A program made the translations under genes and the position numbers. Shown piece by piece: positions 1-10,509 of a DNA stretch of 64,000 bases. The notes beneath the pieces are model-generated. The model ran no database searches. It was not told where the DNA came from and worked only from the letters and a program-made list of their open reading frames with translations. This DNA comes from Ceratodon purpureus (Eukaryota; Streptophyta; Bryopsida; Pseudoditrichales; Ditrichaceae), in NCBI GenBank assembly GCA_014871385.1, contig CM026432.1:823194-887193 (forward strand). Reading direction: 5' to 3'. Each line of letters begins with the position of its first letter. Position 1 is the first letter of the stretch.

Positions 1-2
1 GA

Positions 3-134
3 GAACATACTGCATTCGACAAAGCGCAGCAAAGATGCCTCAAGGACAAAAGGAATGGTTGGTTAAGAGATGTAGCAGATTCTCTAATGCAGGTTGTGTT
101 GTTTTTGAGGTTTTCTTGGGTGTGGTTGAACTAG
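3..134 (+). other. Possible 3' end of an upstream gene
   Basis: The third frame is open from the window edge to a TAG at 132-134 (43 codons). Its first 30 or so residues are charged and protein-like, including the stretch NGWLRDVADS; after that it becomes hydrophobic and unconvincing. The sequence to about 340 could be 3' UTR. Another frame is also open for about 57 codons, so the reading frame is not certain. I do not recognise the protein. This could equally be chance. Confidence 0.2.
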
Positions 135-2992
135 GGGGTTTTAGGAAGAGAGTGTTTGATATGTTTAACTTGTAACTTGGTTACTTGTAGTTAAATCTTC
201 AATGCTGATTGCTGTGCATTTCTAAATGAGTTTTGCATTGCAGAAATGCTGGGAGTTATAACGCTGTATTTTGACTCAAATACAAACAGACGTTATGGTT
301 GAAATACGACCTTGTGTGAAAGAGTGTGATTTTCTTCGCTACTAACATTGCTTTTGCCCCAGTTATTGATGACTTCTTTTGCCCTTAAGACATTTTTTAA
401 CGAACTTTATTTTCATTTGGAGAGGGTAAGAGAAGTACATATAATTAAGGTTTTAAAAATTCTTTGTCCTTACAAATACATCTTAGACACCAAATAACCA
501 CAACTATTCTGAGTCTTCAATTCCACTGATACTAGCAGACGCACAGGAATTAAAAGTCTTTTTATTGGACCTTGAAGTTTTTTCTCAGGTTGGGACTAGG
601 TAGTCTTTAGCAATTGAGTTTAATCAACATAATTGAATTAAAACAATTCAATTGAGAATTTTCATCCTCTAGATTAATGTCTTTTTTTAAATTGTGGAGC
701 GCACATAAGCTAAATATTATTAGGTGAATGAGAAATCATTATTCATCAATGAACATTTTAACCTTCAACAAATAATAGTCATTTCATTGCAATTATTGAT
801 TAGTGTGTAATTTATATTATCTAACTATTTAATTTTTAATCAATTGGATAAATTACTTAGAGATGATATTCAAATAAAGAAAAAAATTGAAATTGATTGA
901 TATTCTTTGCATCTCCACTAATATCTTGGGCAGATGTATCTTCATTGAAAATAAATTCAAAAAAATTAGATGCAATTGGCATCATAAGCACCTATCTAAA
1001 TTATCAAATGTCTTCTACATTAAATATAGTACATTCACTTCATTGGTCAAGTGGTTTTATTAGAAATGAATTTTATAAAGCACAATTCCAAAATGTACAT
1101 TAATTTTTGGAAGTTCAAATGTTGCAACTTCTAAGGTTAATCAAGAAGTTATTTACTAACTAGAAATTCACTATCAAGTGCACAAGGCATAGTGGAAGGT
1201 TAAGTTACTACTCTTGGTTTTCAAGGTAGAATAGACATCCAAACTAAAACCTTATGAAATATTTCAAATGGGTTTTGATTATTGAATTTAAACCTTATGA
1301 AATTGTTTTAGGATCGATTTACACTAACCATGAATATTTTAAAAATACCAAACCAATGAATACAAATATTATAATTTTGATCAAGTGAGATATTGCAAGA
1401 TTCAGTTATCAACACGAGAAGTAACAACTTTGGGATGAAATTTCTTATAGTGTGAATGTTGGAATGTTAATGTTTTTGAATAGGACAATATGTATGTAAA
1501 GAAGATGCCCAACAAATTTAAGACTGAATAGAGAAATACCGTAAAAGATATGCATTGTTCAATGACGATGGATTGCAACAAAAATTGGGCACATTGGTCT
1601 CCCTTGCATTAAGCTTTTTCTCTTGGGCAATTTGTCGTAGAGAAACAAGTGGTAAATTATTTATTGGATTTGTTGGTTGGCCAAGGTAAAAAATTGATTA
1701 TTTTTTTTACCTACAACTCTTGAAAAAATCAAATTTTATTTTTCATGCAATCAAGCACGAAATTCATTAAAGAAACATGTAAATTATATTTAAAAGAATT
1801 AATCAACTATGGTAATGAGCCCAAATTTCATTACAATTGGTAATCGTAAACTCATTACACTACTTCAGCTTTGATCAGAAAGAGATCAATTTTTTAGTTA
1901 AACAAAATTATTTAACTGCAACAAAATTGTTAAAATGCATACTACTATAAATCCACAAATTATATTGGTAAGGTATGACAACATACATTGATGATGAAAC
2001 TTGTATTTAAACTGCAAAATTGTCACAAAATTTTGGAACCATGAAACCTTCAAAATGCAAATCCGTAAGTTGTAAGCTTCATTTAATTCTTTTCCTACTT
2101 GTATATCTTCATATATCCTACCTTAAACTTTATACTTTAGTTTCAACTTTCTCCAAATTTTGTATTTGTAGGTGAACCTTGAGGTCCCACACGTCTTGTT
2201 CAATTACAAACATGTTTTTCCTTCACTTTAAGCAGCGATAATCTTTTTCATTTATAGATATATTTCAAATTTTTAATTTAAATTTATTCTTGATCAAATT
2301 CCTACTCAAATTACCAAATTATCCAAGTTGAAGTATATCTGAGTTTTATAAGGGCAAGCTTTAAAGTTTGACAAAAATAATCCACAATTCGTGAAGAATT
2401 TTTTATCAATTCCTCTTCGTTTTTTATGATTTGCAAATGAACATAAATAAATCAACGGTCTAATTTTGATAAATAAGTAAAGAAATAGTCAATTTAGGCA
2501 GTAAAAAATTGTCAATTTTTAGCAGTTTTACTTCAAAAATACCAAATACCAAAAATATTTTAATAGCGAGATTCTTAACGGATGCTCAGATACTCCAACA
2601 TCTATTTTATGTAGTTCAACATCTATTTTATGTAGTTCATGTAATAAAGACCTCTCTTATACACATATTGTATAGACCATCAACAACCTACTTTTTCAAA
2701 TATACTGTCATTCTTTAAAAACTAATCTATGTCTTTGTTTTGAGTATGTTATACTATCCACTATAATTTGAAATAAAATAACAACATGACCTTCATTTTA
2801 TGATTATTTATTTTATTGAAATCAATATTTGGAATTATAGCATTTGTTTGACCTTCTAAAAAATGTGATGGAAATTGATATGTATATTAAATTAGGAAAA
2901 ACTGAATATAATTGTAAGATAATTTCAATGTAAAAAAAACCAAAAGATTTAATTAAAAACATAGCGTAGATCCAAACACCCAATTTGACGAA
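135..2992. other. AT-rich intergenic spacer
   Basis: No convincing gene is visible; open frames here are short and of biased composition. The only local structure I see is a 21-bp unit (core acatctattttatgtagtt) repeated twice in tandem near 2597-2638. Confidence 0.6.
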
Positions 2993-3420
2993 GGGTCTGT
3001 TCCCACCCGGCCTTAGAGAAGGTCTTAGAAGAAGGTGTTATCTTCATTAAAAAGTGTGTCCCCACCTACAATATTTGATAACAACCAATCCTACATGAAA
3101 GTCCATATGGCAAACTTTAAAGTGTAGGGTATTGATTAACATTTGAAAAGATAAAAAGATAAAAAGAAATTTGTGTAGTAGTAGAAGGCAACACTTAAGG
3201 GAACACCAATATTGAAAAGACCCTCAAGTTTTCCTCACTTAAGAGTAGTATTCTCTAATGTCCCACTTGTAGGGCCATTATGTAATTCCTTTTCTATTGC
3301 TTGGACCTTCTCAAACCTCATTGATGACACCTTTTCCAAAAAGAAAGCAATCTTCCTAAAATTATATAGGTGTTAAATTTTTATCCACGCTCTTAGCAAC
3401 GGCGAGGTGGGAATAAACCC
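2993..3420. mobile_element. Candidate MITE, about 430 bp
   Basis: The first 20 bases (starting gggtctgttcccaccc) and the reverse complement of the last 20 (3401-3420) match at about 16 of 20 positions, giving imperfect terminal inverted repeats. No coding capacity lies between them. I could not identify a clear target-site duplication, so the element type is unknown. It ends only 23 bp before the left edge of the duplicated PAP block, which may matter for how that block arrived. Confidence 0.4.
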
Positions 3421-3959
3421 GGGGCCGCCTCCGCTCTAGTTTTTCTCTCTTTGTCATATCCTACCCGGCCCTGACGTGATGATCCCAGTTATCGATAACA
3501 CCACCAGGACGAGGAAAGTGGAAATGTTGAACCACCTGAAATCGGATGATCGCATAGATTCGATAACACGAACTCTACACAGGGCGTACATACTGCCCAC
3601 CCAAATCTGCAAAAAGTCAGAGTCCGTGCCAAAGGTAAAAGTAGCACATATATATATATTTCGATTCATGCCTTGCTTTTACATTTTCTCCGACCCGGGG
3701 TTAACTTATAAGAGCCCAGAGAGCTCTTCCAAGTTGTAAACACTAATTGGAAATAGAAAGCAGGGAGCCTTAGTTAGCAGTGCAAACTTGAAACGTGAAA
3801 GGCCCGCAGCCCACTAAGTGAAGTTACAGTAGAGCAGCCCAACAACAACAGTGAGAGAATGTCAAACAAGAACAACTCCAACTTCACCAAGTTGAGGTCG
3901 GAGCCGGAACTTGCAGCGTAAGTGCCACCTCTGTCGCGCGGGGCTGCAATTCCCGCATT

Positions 3960-4090
3960 CGCCCCCTCCCTCCCTCCCTCCCTCTTGTTGTCTGTCCTCT
4001 TCCCCTCTCCCTCCCCCCTCCGTCTCCGTCGCAGCACAGCATAGCATAGCACAGCAGAGCAGAGCACCGCATCGCATCGCATCGCATCCC
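3960..4090 (+). repeat. Short tandem repeats in PAP upstream region
   Basis: A CCCT-type run (about 3965-3984) is followed by degenerate 5-bp units of the gcata, gcaga and gcatc types (about 4030-4089), upstream of the PAP start. These low-complexity motifs open misleading reading frames on both strands. They lie in the probable promoter or 5' UTR. A telomere-box-like sequence (reverse complement of aaaccctaaa) lies nearby at about 4234-4243. The inverted copy carries the same motifs. Confidence 0.7.
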
Positions 4091-4423
4091 TCGCGGGCAC
4101 CAGTCGGGCCACATGCACCCGCATCACCATCGCCACCCACCGGACCAGGCCCAGGCCCAGGCCGAGGACGACGACACGGACGACGCCCGACGCGGCTCCG
4201 ACCCCCGCAGGTAGCCCTCTCGGCTCGGGTCGTTTTAGGGTTTCGAGTCACCGCTCCGGGGGTTCTCGATTTGTAGGTTGCTTTGAGCGCGGGGACGGAG
4301 CGCAGCGGCAGGGCTGGGGCTAGGGCTCGCGGGCGGGGCGCGTGCATGCGCTGGGCGCGAGGTTTGCATTGAGCGGGGACGGGGTTTGGGGTGATTGGGG
4401 GTGATTAGGGGTTATTGGGGGCG

Positions 4424-6271
4424 ATGGAGCCGTCGGGCGGGGGGAGCATGAATGGGGGGCTGTCGCAGCAGCGGTACATGGGCGTGACGGAGCCGATCTC
4501 GACTGCGGGGCCGAGCGACGCGGACTGGGCGTCGACGCGGCAGCTGGAGGAGTGCGTGCGCGGGCTGGGGCCGCAGGGCAGCCGCGAGGAGGAGGTGCGG
4601 CGCGAGGAGGTGCTGGGGCGGCTGGACGAGCTGGTGAATGTGTGGGCGAAGTTGGTGAGCCGCAAGAAGGGGCTGAACGAGGAGTATGTGCGCGAGGCGC
4701 GGTGCAAGATCTTCACGTTCGGGTCGTACCGGCTGGGCGTGCACGGGCCGGGCGCCGACATCGACACGCTGTGCGTGGGGCCGTGCTACGTGACGCGCGA
4801 GGAGGATTTCTTCGTGGAGCTGCACGAGCTGCTGCTGAAGACGGAGGGCGTGACGGAGCTGCACACGGTGCCGGACGCGCACGTCCCGGTGATGAGCTTC
4901 GAGTTCAACGGGATCCCGATCGACCTGCTGTACGCGCGGCTGCCGCTGTGGGTGATCCCGGAGGAGCTGGACATTCTGCAGGACAGCATCCTGCAGAACG
5001 TGGACGAGCAGAGCGTGCGGAGCCTGAATGGGTGCCGCGTGACGGATCGCATATTGCGGCTGGTGCCTAACATGGAGCACTTCCGGACTACTCTGAGGTA
5101 TGTGAAGCTGTGGGCCAAGAGGCGAGGGGTGTATTCCAATGTCATCGGGTTTCTGGGAGGTGTTAACTGGGCTTTGCTTGTGGCTCGCATTTGCCAATTA
5201 TACCCTAACGCTGTGCCGAGCGTGCTGTTGTCGAGGTTCTTTCGGGTGTACAAGCAGTGGCGCTGGCCTAACCCAGTGATGCTCTGTGCGATCGAGGAGG
5301 GGCCGCTGGGTCTCCCCGTGTGGGATCCGCGGAAGAACCCGAGGGACAGGTCGCACCTGATGCCCATCATAACCCCGACGTACCCGTGCCAGAACTCGAG
5401 CTTTAACGTGTCGAGCAGCACGCTGCGGGTGATGACGGAGGAGTTCAAGCGCGGGGACGGGGTGTGCGACTCGCTGGAGGCGAAGAGCCTGGAGTGGGGG
5501 CGGCTGTTCGAGCCGTTCGCGTTCTTCGAGAGCTACAAGAACTACCTGCAGATCGACATCACGGCGGGGGACGAGGAGGAGATGCGGGTGTGGAAGGGGT
5601 GGGTGGAGTCGCGGCTGCGGCAGCTGATCCTGAAGGTGGAGAAGGACACGTTCGGGATGCTGCAGTGCCACCCGCACCCGAACGGGTTCCACGACGCGAG
5701 CAAGAAGGTGCAGGTGTGCTCGTTCTTCGTGGCGCTGCAGCGGAAGCAGGGGACGCAGACGCCGTCGGCGCCGTTCGACATGTGCCACACGATCGCGGAG
5801 TTCAAGCACTCGGTGATGCAGTACCAGATGTGGAAGCAGAGCATGAAGATTCACGTGTCGCACGTGCGGCCGAAGCAGATACCGGCGTACGTGTTTCCGA
5901 ACGGGGTGCGGCCGGTGCGGGCGCCGCGGGGGGCAGGGCTGGGGGGCCGGGGAGGGTCGGGGGCGGGGCTGCTGGGGCCGCCGGGCGCGGCGGAGGGGGG
6001 CGGGCGGGCGAGCGCGGAGTCGCCGGAGGCGAGCTCGCGGGGCGGGGTGCCGGTGACGCCCCCGAGCGAGGTGCAGGTGTCGGCTGAGGACCGGGACAGC
6101 GAGGAGGCGGAGCTGTCGCCGCCGGAGAACAGCAGCGGGGGCGGGGCCGGGGCCGGGGGGAACATCAACAGCGGCGGCAGCAGCACGAAGAGGGCCGCGG
6201 ACGGGCTGCTGCTGGGGGCGGGGCCGGTGTCGTTGAAGCGGGTCAGGGTGGAGCTGAGGTCGGAGAGCTGA
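4424..6271 (+). CDS. PAPS: Nuclear poly(A) polymerase, copy 1
   Basis: Intronless 615-residue canonical poly(A) polymerase, which adds poly(A) tails to pre-mRNA 3' ends in the nucleus. The nucleotidyltransferase signature is complete: FGSYRLGVHGPGADIDTL places the GS motif at about residues 100-101 and the metal-binding aspartates at 112 and 114; the third aspartate is D167 in GIPIDLLYAR. The central domain (WAKRRGVYSNVIGFLGGVNW) and the RNA-binding C-terminal domain follow. Residues from about 510 are Gly/Ser/Pro-rich and end with a short basic stretch (LKRVRVE) that could act in nuclear import. I start at the ATG at 4424; the frame is open slightly further upstream but without an ATG. GC3 is very high except around 5085-5260. 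Typical plant PAPs are longer and intron-containing, so a retrogene origin is possible. A second identical copy is at 39761-41608. Confidence 0.93.
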   Translation: MEPSGGGSMNGGLSQQRYMGVTEPISTAGPSDADWASTRQLEECVRGLGPQGSREEEVRREEVLGRLDELVNVWAKLVSRKKGLNEEYVREARCKIFTFGSYRLGVHGPGADIDTLCVGPCYVTREEDFFVELHELLLKTEGVTELHTVPDAHVPVMSFEFNGIPIDLLYARLPLWVIPEELDILQDSILQNVDEQSVRSLNGCRVTDRILRLVPNMEHFRTTLRYVKLWAKRRGVYSNVIGFLGGVNWALLVARICQLYPNAVPSVLLSRFFRVYKQWRWPNPVMLCAIEEGPLGLPVWDPRKNPRDRSHLMPIITPTYPCQNSSFNVSSSTLRVMTEEFKRGDGVCDSLEAKSLEWGRLFEPFAFFESYKNYLQIDITAGDEEEMRVWKGWVESRLRQLILKVEKDTFGMLQCHPHPNGFHDASKKVQVCSFFVALQRKQGTQTPSAPFDMCHTIAEFKHSVMQYQMWKQSMKIHVSHVRPKQIPAYVFPNGVRPVRAPRGAGLGGRGGSGAGLLGPPGAAEGGGRASAESPEASSRGGVPVTPPSEVQVSAEDRDSEEAELSPPENSSGGGAGAGGNINSGGSSTKRAADGLLLGAGPVSLKRVRVELRSES

Positions 6272-6977
6272 TGGCGGGAGGGGAGGAAGGAGAAGCGAGG
6301 GAGTTGTATTGTAGCGTGGGAAGGTCGTCGGCGGTGGTCGGCCCCGTGATTCCCACGCCCTTGGCCGGATGTCGTGGAGGGGGGAAGGAGAGATCTGTGA
6401 ATAGAGCGCATTGCGGTAGCGGGACGGGGGAGAGTCGAGGAATCGGGAGGGGTAGACGCGCCGTGGACGCGAGTAGGAGGCTCTGCCGGGACATTGTGTG
6501 ATATCCGAACCAGCGCAGCCCGTCGGAAGCGATAGTCTGGGGCTGGTAGTTGAGGGCGTCTGGTTTTGTTAGGGTTCCGAAATCACGCAATGTCCTGGGA
6601 GAGCGAGTTTAGGAGGGAACGACGGTGCCGAACCGGGGCCGGGCAGGCCGGAGGGTGAGAGAGGGGAGAGAGTGAGAGAGAGCTTGACGTGGATTGGGGC
6701 AGCGAAGATGATATTAACGAGTCGCTCTGAGTTGTGCAGGTTCGGCACCAGGAGGAAAGGAAGAGAAAAGAAAAGAAAAGAAAAAAGAAGAAAATCTGAG
6801 GAAAAAGAGGGAGTAGGAGGCAAGTAGAGTCGCGTGTAATATGTGGTCCTACGGTAGCTGTAGGATTTGTATGATAATTTTTTTTTTCCCCTTTTGTTTT
6901 GGGTAGTCGGTCGGCAGTGATCCTGACGGAAGTGTACGTGCAATGTAAGTGCTGGGTGTGCCGGCGTCTGAAATCGC

Positions 6978-6983
6978 AATAAA
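6978..6983 (+). promoter_or_regulatory. AATAAA poly(A) signal candidate of PAP copy 1
   Basis: A canonical AATAAA lies about 707 bp after the PAP stop codon, within the duplicated block, so both copies carry it. A T/G-rich stretch follows downstream. Plant signals are degenerate, so its use is unproven. Confidence 0.35.
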
Positions 6984-7447
6984 GTCCACCGTAATTCACA
7001 CGACGATTGGGTGCAGAGCGCATGTTTTGATGTGGTTGTGATGATTGGAATCGTTGTAATGAATGAGTGTTTCACCGCGGTGTTGTCGGAAGATCGATCT
7101 GAATGTGGGTACAGTGTGGAGGGTGGTTGTTGATTTCCGAGATGAGTTGTTTCGGGTGTCTGCGATGTGGAATGGTAGGTGTATGATGTGTCGGTGTGCT
7201 TGTTGCTGTGGGGGTACCCCATGTCTTAATTTGGAGGTGTTAAGCATTGATCATGGTCGGTGTGTGTGTTAGTAGTTGTGAATGAGGATTGTTTGTCGTA
7301 GCTGTGTTCGGGAGTTGTATTCTTTGGCACCTTGTTCATCTGGTTATGTGGGGTCCATAGATACTGGGATTTTTTATTGGTAATTCTCCCTGGTTTCTTT
7401 CTGAGTATAAATACTGTCATAATCTTTATGGAAATTGTTAGTTACTG

Positions 7448-7650
7448 GATTTGTATGCTAATTGTGCTGTTTTCGGTAGGCAGCGATCCTGATAGAAGTT
7501 TCGTGCAATGTAAGTGCTGGGTGTGCCGGTTTCTAAAGTAGCAATTAACGTTCACCGGAATACACACGACGTTTGGTTCAGAGTGCTGGTTTCTTTGGTT
7601 GTGATGATTGGAATCATTGTTTTGGATGTGGTACACTTCGGTGTTTTCAT
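7448..7650 (+). repeat. Diverged second copy of the PAP 3' region
   Basis: This stretch clearly resembles 6866-7070, downstream of the PAP stop codon. Both contain caatgtaagtgctgggtgtg and a later tggttgtgatgattggaat, with substitutions and small indels between. It lies outside the recent inverted duplication, which ends at 7346, and I see no counterpart next to arm 2. It therefore looks like an older duplication present only at this locus. Confidence 0.75.
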
Positions 7651-9255
7651 CGTTCTCGCTGCATTTGGATACACTCTTTGATTTGTTTTAGATTCCAGAT
7701 AAAACATCGCCACTTAAGATTGGAATTCATAAATGGATATTCTTGAGTTCCAGTCTATACACCACTTGTATATGAACCTTTACTTCTTTTATATCTTTAT
7801 ATTGTACTTTCTGTGAATATCGACAAACAGCGTTAGTATCTAGTTTTTTATGTTTATGTATCTTATATTAATGAAAGGAATTTCTTTGTTATTGTTTTAT
7901 TGTCTTTTTGTATCTAGTCATCATTGCAATAACTATCATTTAAAGGATTTTTTGGTTTGATACACAATATATGTATCCACTAGATTTTTTTTAATGGAAT
8001 CAAAGTTGTATTTAATGCACTTAATCTTGTATATTATGAAGGCAAGATTTTGGTAACTTCAATTATTAGTAGAAGCCTTGTGGCTTTTAGCCAAACAATG
8101 TCACTAGTACATTGTGTAGAATTATCAATATGCTTTCTTAGCACTTATTTTCTATGAAGTTCATATAAACAACATCCATTTCTAATTGGAATTCTTGAGC
8201 TACTACAATGATTCATTATTTACTCTTTCTCTTCCAGTATCCATTTAAATTTTGCCTCCTATACCAATTATACTTAACATCCATAATCATTGTACCTGTC
8301 TTTGTGATGTATATTTGGTGGTCCTTCAACCTTGAAATACAATATACATCACAAACTTACTCAAATAGATATTATAGACAATATCCATCACAAGTTGTTT
8401 ACAAGCATTGCCGGTGACAACCATAATCTTCTTCGTTTCCTTCATCCCGTTATGGAATTCCCATCATGTAACGTTGGTTTAGTAATTATAGACAATATCC
8501 ATCACGTATCATTTGATTAGTTATCACATGCAATATCCATAATAACCATGGTTGTCTAAAGAGAAAAAAATTATTGGCCTTTTAGTAAAATATATGTTAA
8601 TATATCCATTACAATTGTATTGCTTTTAGTCTTTGACATCTACTTGTAAACAATATATCTTTTTCATTAAATAAGTCAAAATGACACTTCATTACATATT
8701 TGTAATAGTTTGTATATTTATTTCTTGATCTTAACATTAACACCTCATGCACCAGGAATTACAATGAATTACAAAGCAACTTGAAAATAAAGGAATCTAT
8801 TTGTATCTTTGAATTAAAATATAGAAATTATATGAAATCTGCACAAAAATATATTTTATCTCTTTCAATAAATTAAAATCAACATGTATATATGAACCTC
8901 ACTTTTTGTTGTTTTTTTTTGTTTTTGTTATCTATTATAAATGTAAGAAAGATTTTAAGTGGCCTTCACTTCTTCAACCTTAAAAGTGACTCTTTCTTTT
9001 AAGGCAAAGTTTTGTTATCTAATTTTGACATTCAATCTTATAATTAACTTGACCATGTAATAATTAACTTGACCATGTAATAAATCACCAAAATTGAATG
9101 TTGATTCCTTTTTAGTGCTAAGATTATAATGTTTGAAGAGGGATGAAATGTTTTTGGACCTTCCTCGAAAAATGTCAAGATACTCTTTGCTCCATAATCC
9201 AAGAGTTTCGAACTTTGATGACTTGAGGAAGTTGAGAATCTTTCAAAGCATGAAG
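7651..9255. other. AT-rich spacer with small repeats
   Basis: No gene is supported. The phrase tatagacaatatccatcac recurs at about 8374 and 8488, and a related shorter form (gcaatatccat) at about 8532. A 20-bp unit (aattaacttgaccatgtaat) is repeated in tandem at about 9042-9081. Confidence 0.6.
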
Positions 9256-9652
9256 CATTAGGGGAAATATGGGGTCTGCAACGGGCCTTGTAAGACAGCC
9301 CGAAGGTAGGTGAACTGCTGCCCACGCATGCCTCTCTTAGTAATCTCATTGGTGGATATCCTGCCCGCTGACAACAGAATCCGCTAGTGTCCAATGGGGT
9401 GACAGCAGTGGCACACGCTCGTTGACAGTGTCATTACTACTCGTATTGTCCAATGGGGTGATAGCAGTGGCACACGCCTTCGCTGCCAGCGATTGGCTGG
9501 ACCCCCCAAACGCCAATTTGGCAACCTGCTGGCACCATTGGGCGACCTGCTGGCACCATTGGTGCCAGCAGGTAAAGTGCACGGGCATGGCCAAATTTTG
9601 AGGCACGACTCCCGACCAAAGGCCCGTTGCAGACCCCATATTTCCCCTAATG
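9256..9652. mobile_element. MITE with perfect 34-bp terminal inverted repeats
   Basis: Bases 9256-9289 and 9619-9652 are perfect 34-bp inverted repeats (cattaggggaaatatggggt onward). Because the outer bases are symmetrical, the target duplication is most simply TA, giving an element of about 9261-9646 (386 bp), as in Tc1/mariner-derived MITEs; other readings are possible. Inside are two copies of a unit starting gtccaatggggtga (about 9390 and 9448) and a 14-bp-arm palindrome at 9545-9573. No transposase is encoded. Confidence 0.85.
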
Positions 9653-10509
9653 TAGGTGACATATATACCAAAGACAACCATATGATCATTTGTGTAGCAT
9701 TTTCAAAAAACTGCATATCCTTGAAGGGATCAAACAAAACACATGCACACAGTGATTTTGGCACAAGTAAAATGATACATGAAAAAAATTATATTTTCAA
9801 TCTCAACAATCTTAGTAAGGCTTATGACTTCTTCCCCTACTTGGAAAAAAGATTAAAATATCAAATAAAAACCAAGGAAGAGCCTTTGAAAATGTAAAAC
9901 CTAGTGTAAAGAACTATGACAAGGAATAGAGGCCAATTGAAGAGGTTGAAGATAGTGGAGTAGAGATGAAGAAGGAAGCCATTGCTAAACACATGGCAAG
10001 GTACTTAGGAGTTTCAAAACTCCTTGTCTTTAACTGTCACAAAGCCTTGCACCATCAGTTCATCCTCGGTGGTGAAGTCATTGCTATCCAAATCCGAAGT
10101 AAAACTATTAGCTTCTACTATTCTACTACTTCTGACCCTCACCTTAGCATTCTCTTTACCATGTTTGCCGTGCGATTTATCTCGCAGTGCTCTCCAACAC
10201 CTCCATTGGCATCCAATCCAATCATTGGCCTTGTTTCTTGAATACGGTCATGTATCATTTTTTTTATTTTTTATTTTTTTATTTTATTTTTAATTTTGCT
10301 CCAAGTTCCTTCAATAGCTGTAGTGAAAAGTCTCAAAACACCCTTTCTTGAGGCATATAATTTTTTTTCTACAAAGGCGGCAAAAACACTAACATCGTTT
10401 TTTTGTGCACATAATATATTTCCTTTGTAAATTTGTCAACTATAGAACATGGATTTGAGGCACATTGAAGACCACAGGCACCACTTCTTTAACTATTCCA
10501 CACAACTAA
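9653..10509. other. Spacer left of unit U
   Basis: AT-rich, with no convincing coding sequence; it contains a T/A-rich run near 10258-10300. It ends in actaa immediately before the first copy of the duplicated unit U. Confidence 0.5.

Larger units (their letters stand above)
3443..7346 (+). repeat. Inverted segmental duplication, arm 1 (contains PAP)
   Basis: This block is the reverse complement of 38686-42589. Paired coordinates sum to 46032 throughout, so there is no net insertion or deletion across 3,904 bp. The only mismatches I found are at 3484, 3487 and 7320, all within about 45 bp of an edge; the interior appears identical. Flanks diverge abruptly at 3442/42590 and 7347/38685. The arm includes about 0.98 kb upstream of the PAP start codon, the whole gene, and about 1.07 kb downstream. 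Confidence 0.95.

Noticed and set aside
897-1103. Small genes in 1-3 kb
   Set aside because: Short frames expected by chance in AT-rich DNA.
3862-4347. Overlapping long frames upstream of PAP (for example 161 codons, minus)
   Set aside because: Produced by CCCT- and gcatc-type simple repeats and high GC; low-complexity residues, mirrored on the other strand.
4412-5863. Minus-strand frames of 220-261 codons under PAP
   Set aside because: Shadow frames of a GC3-rich gene: His/Arg/Leu/Gln-rich with no family features. The same applies to the inverted copy.
10505-10509. Second Helitron 3' end (ctaa before t) at the left edge of U1
   Set aside because: The four bases fit CTRR but there is no GC-rich hairpin before them, and the sequence is ordinary AT-rich DNA. 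It is most simply an A|T target site.
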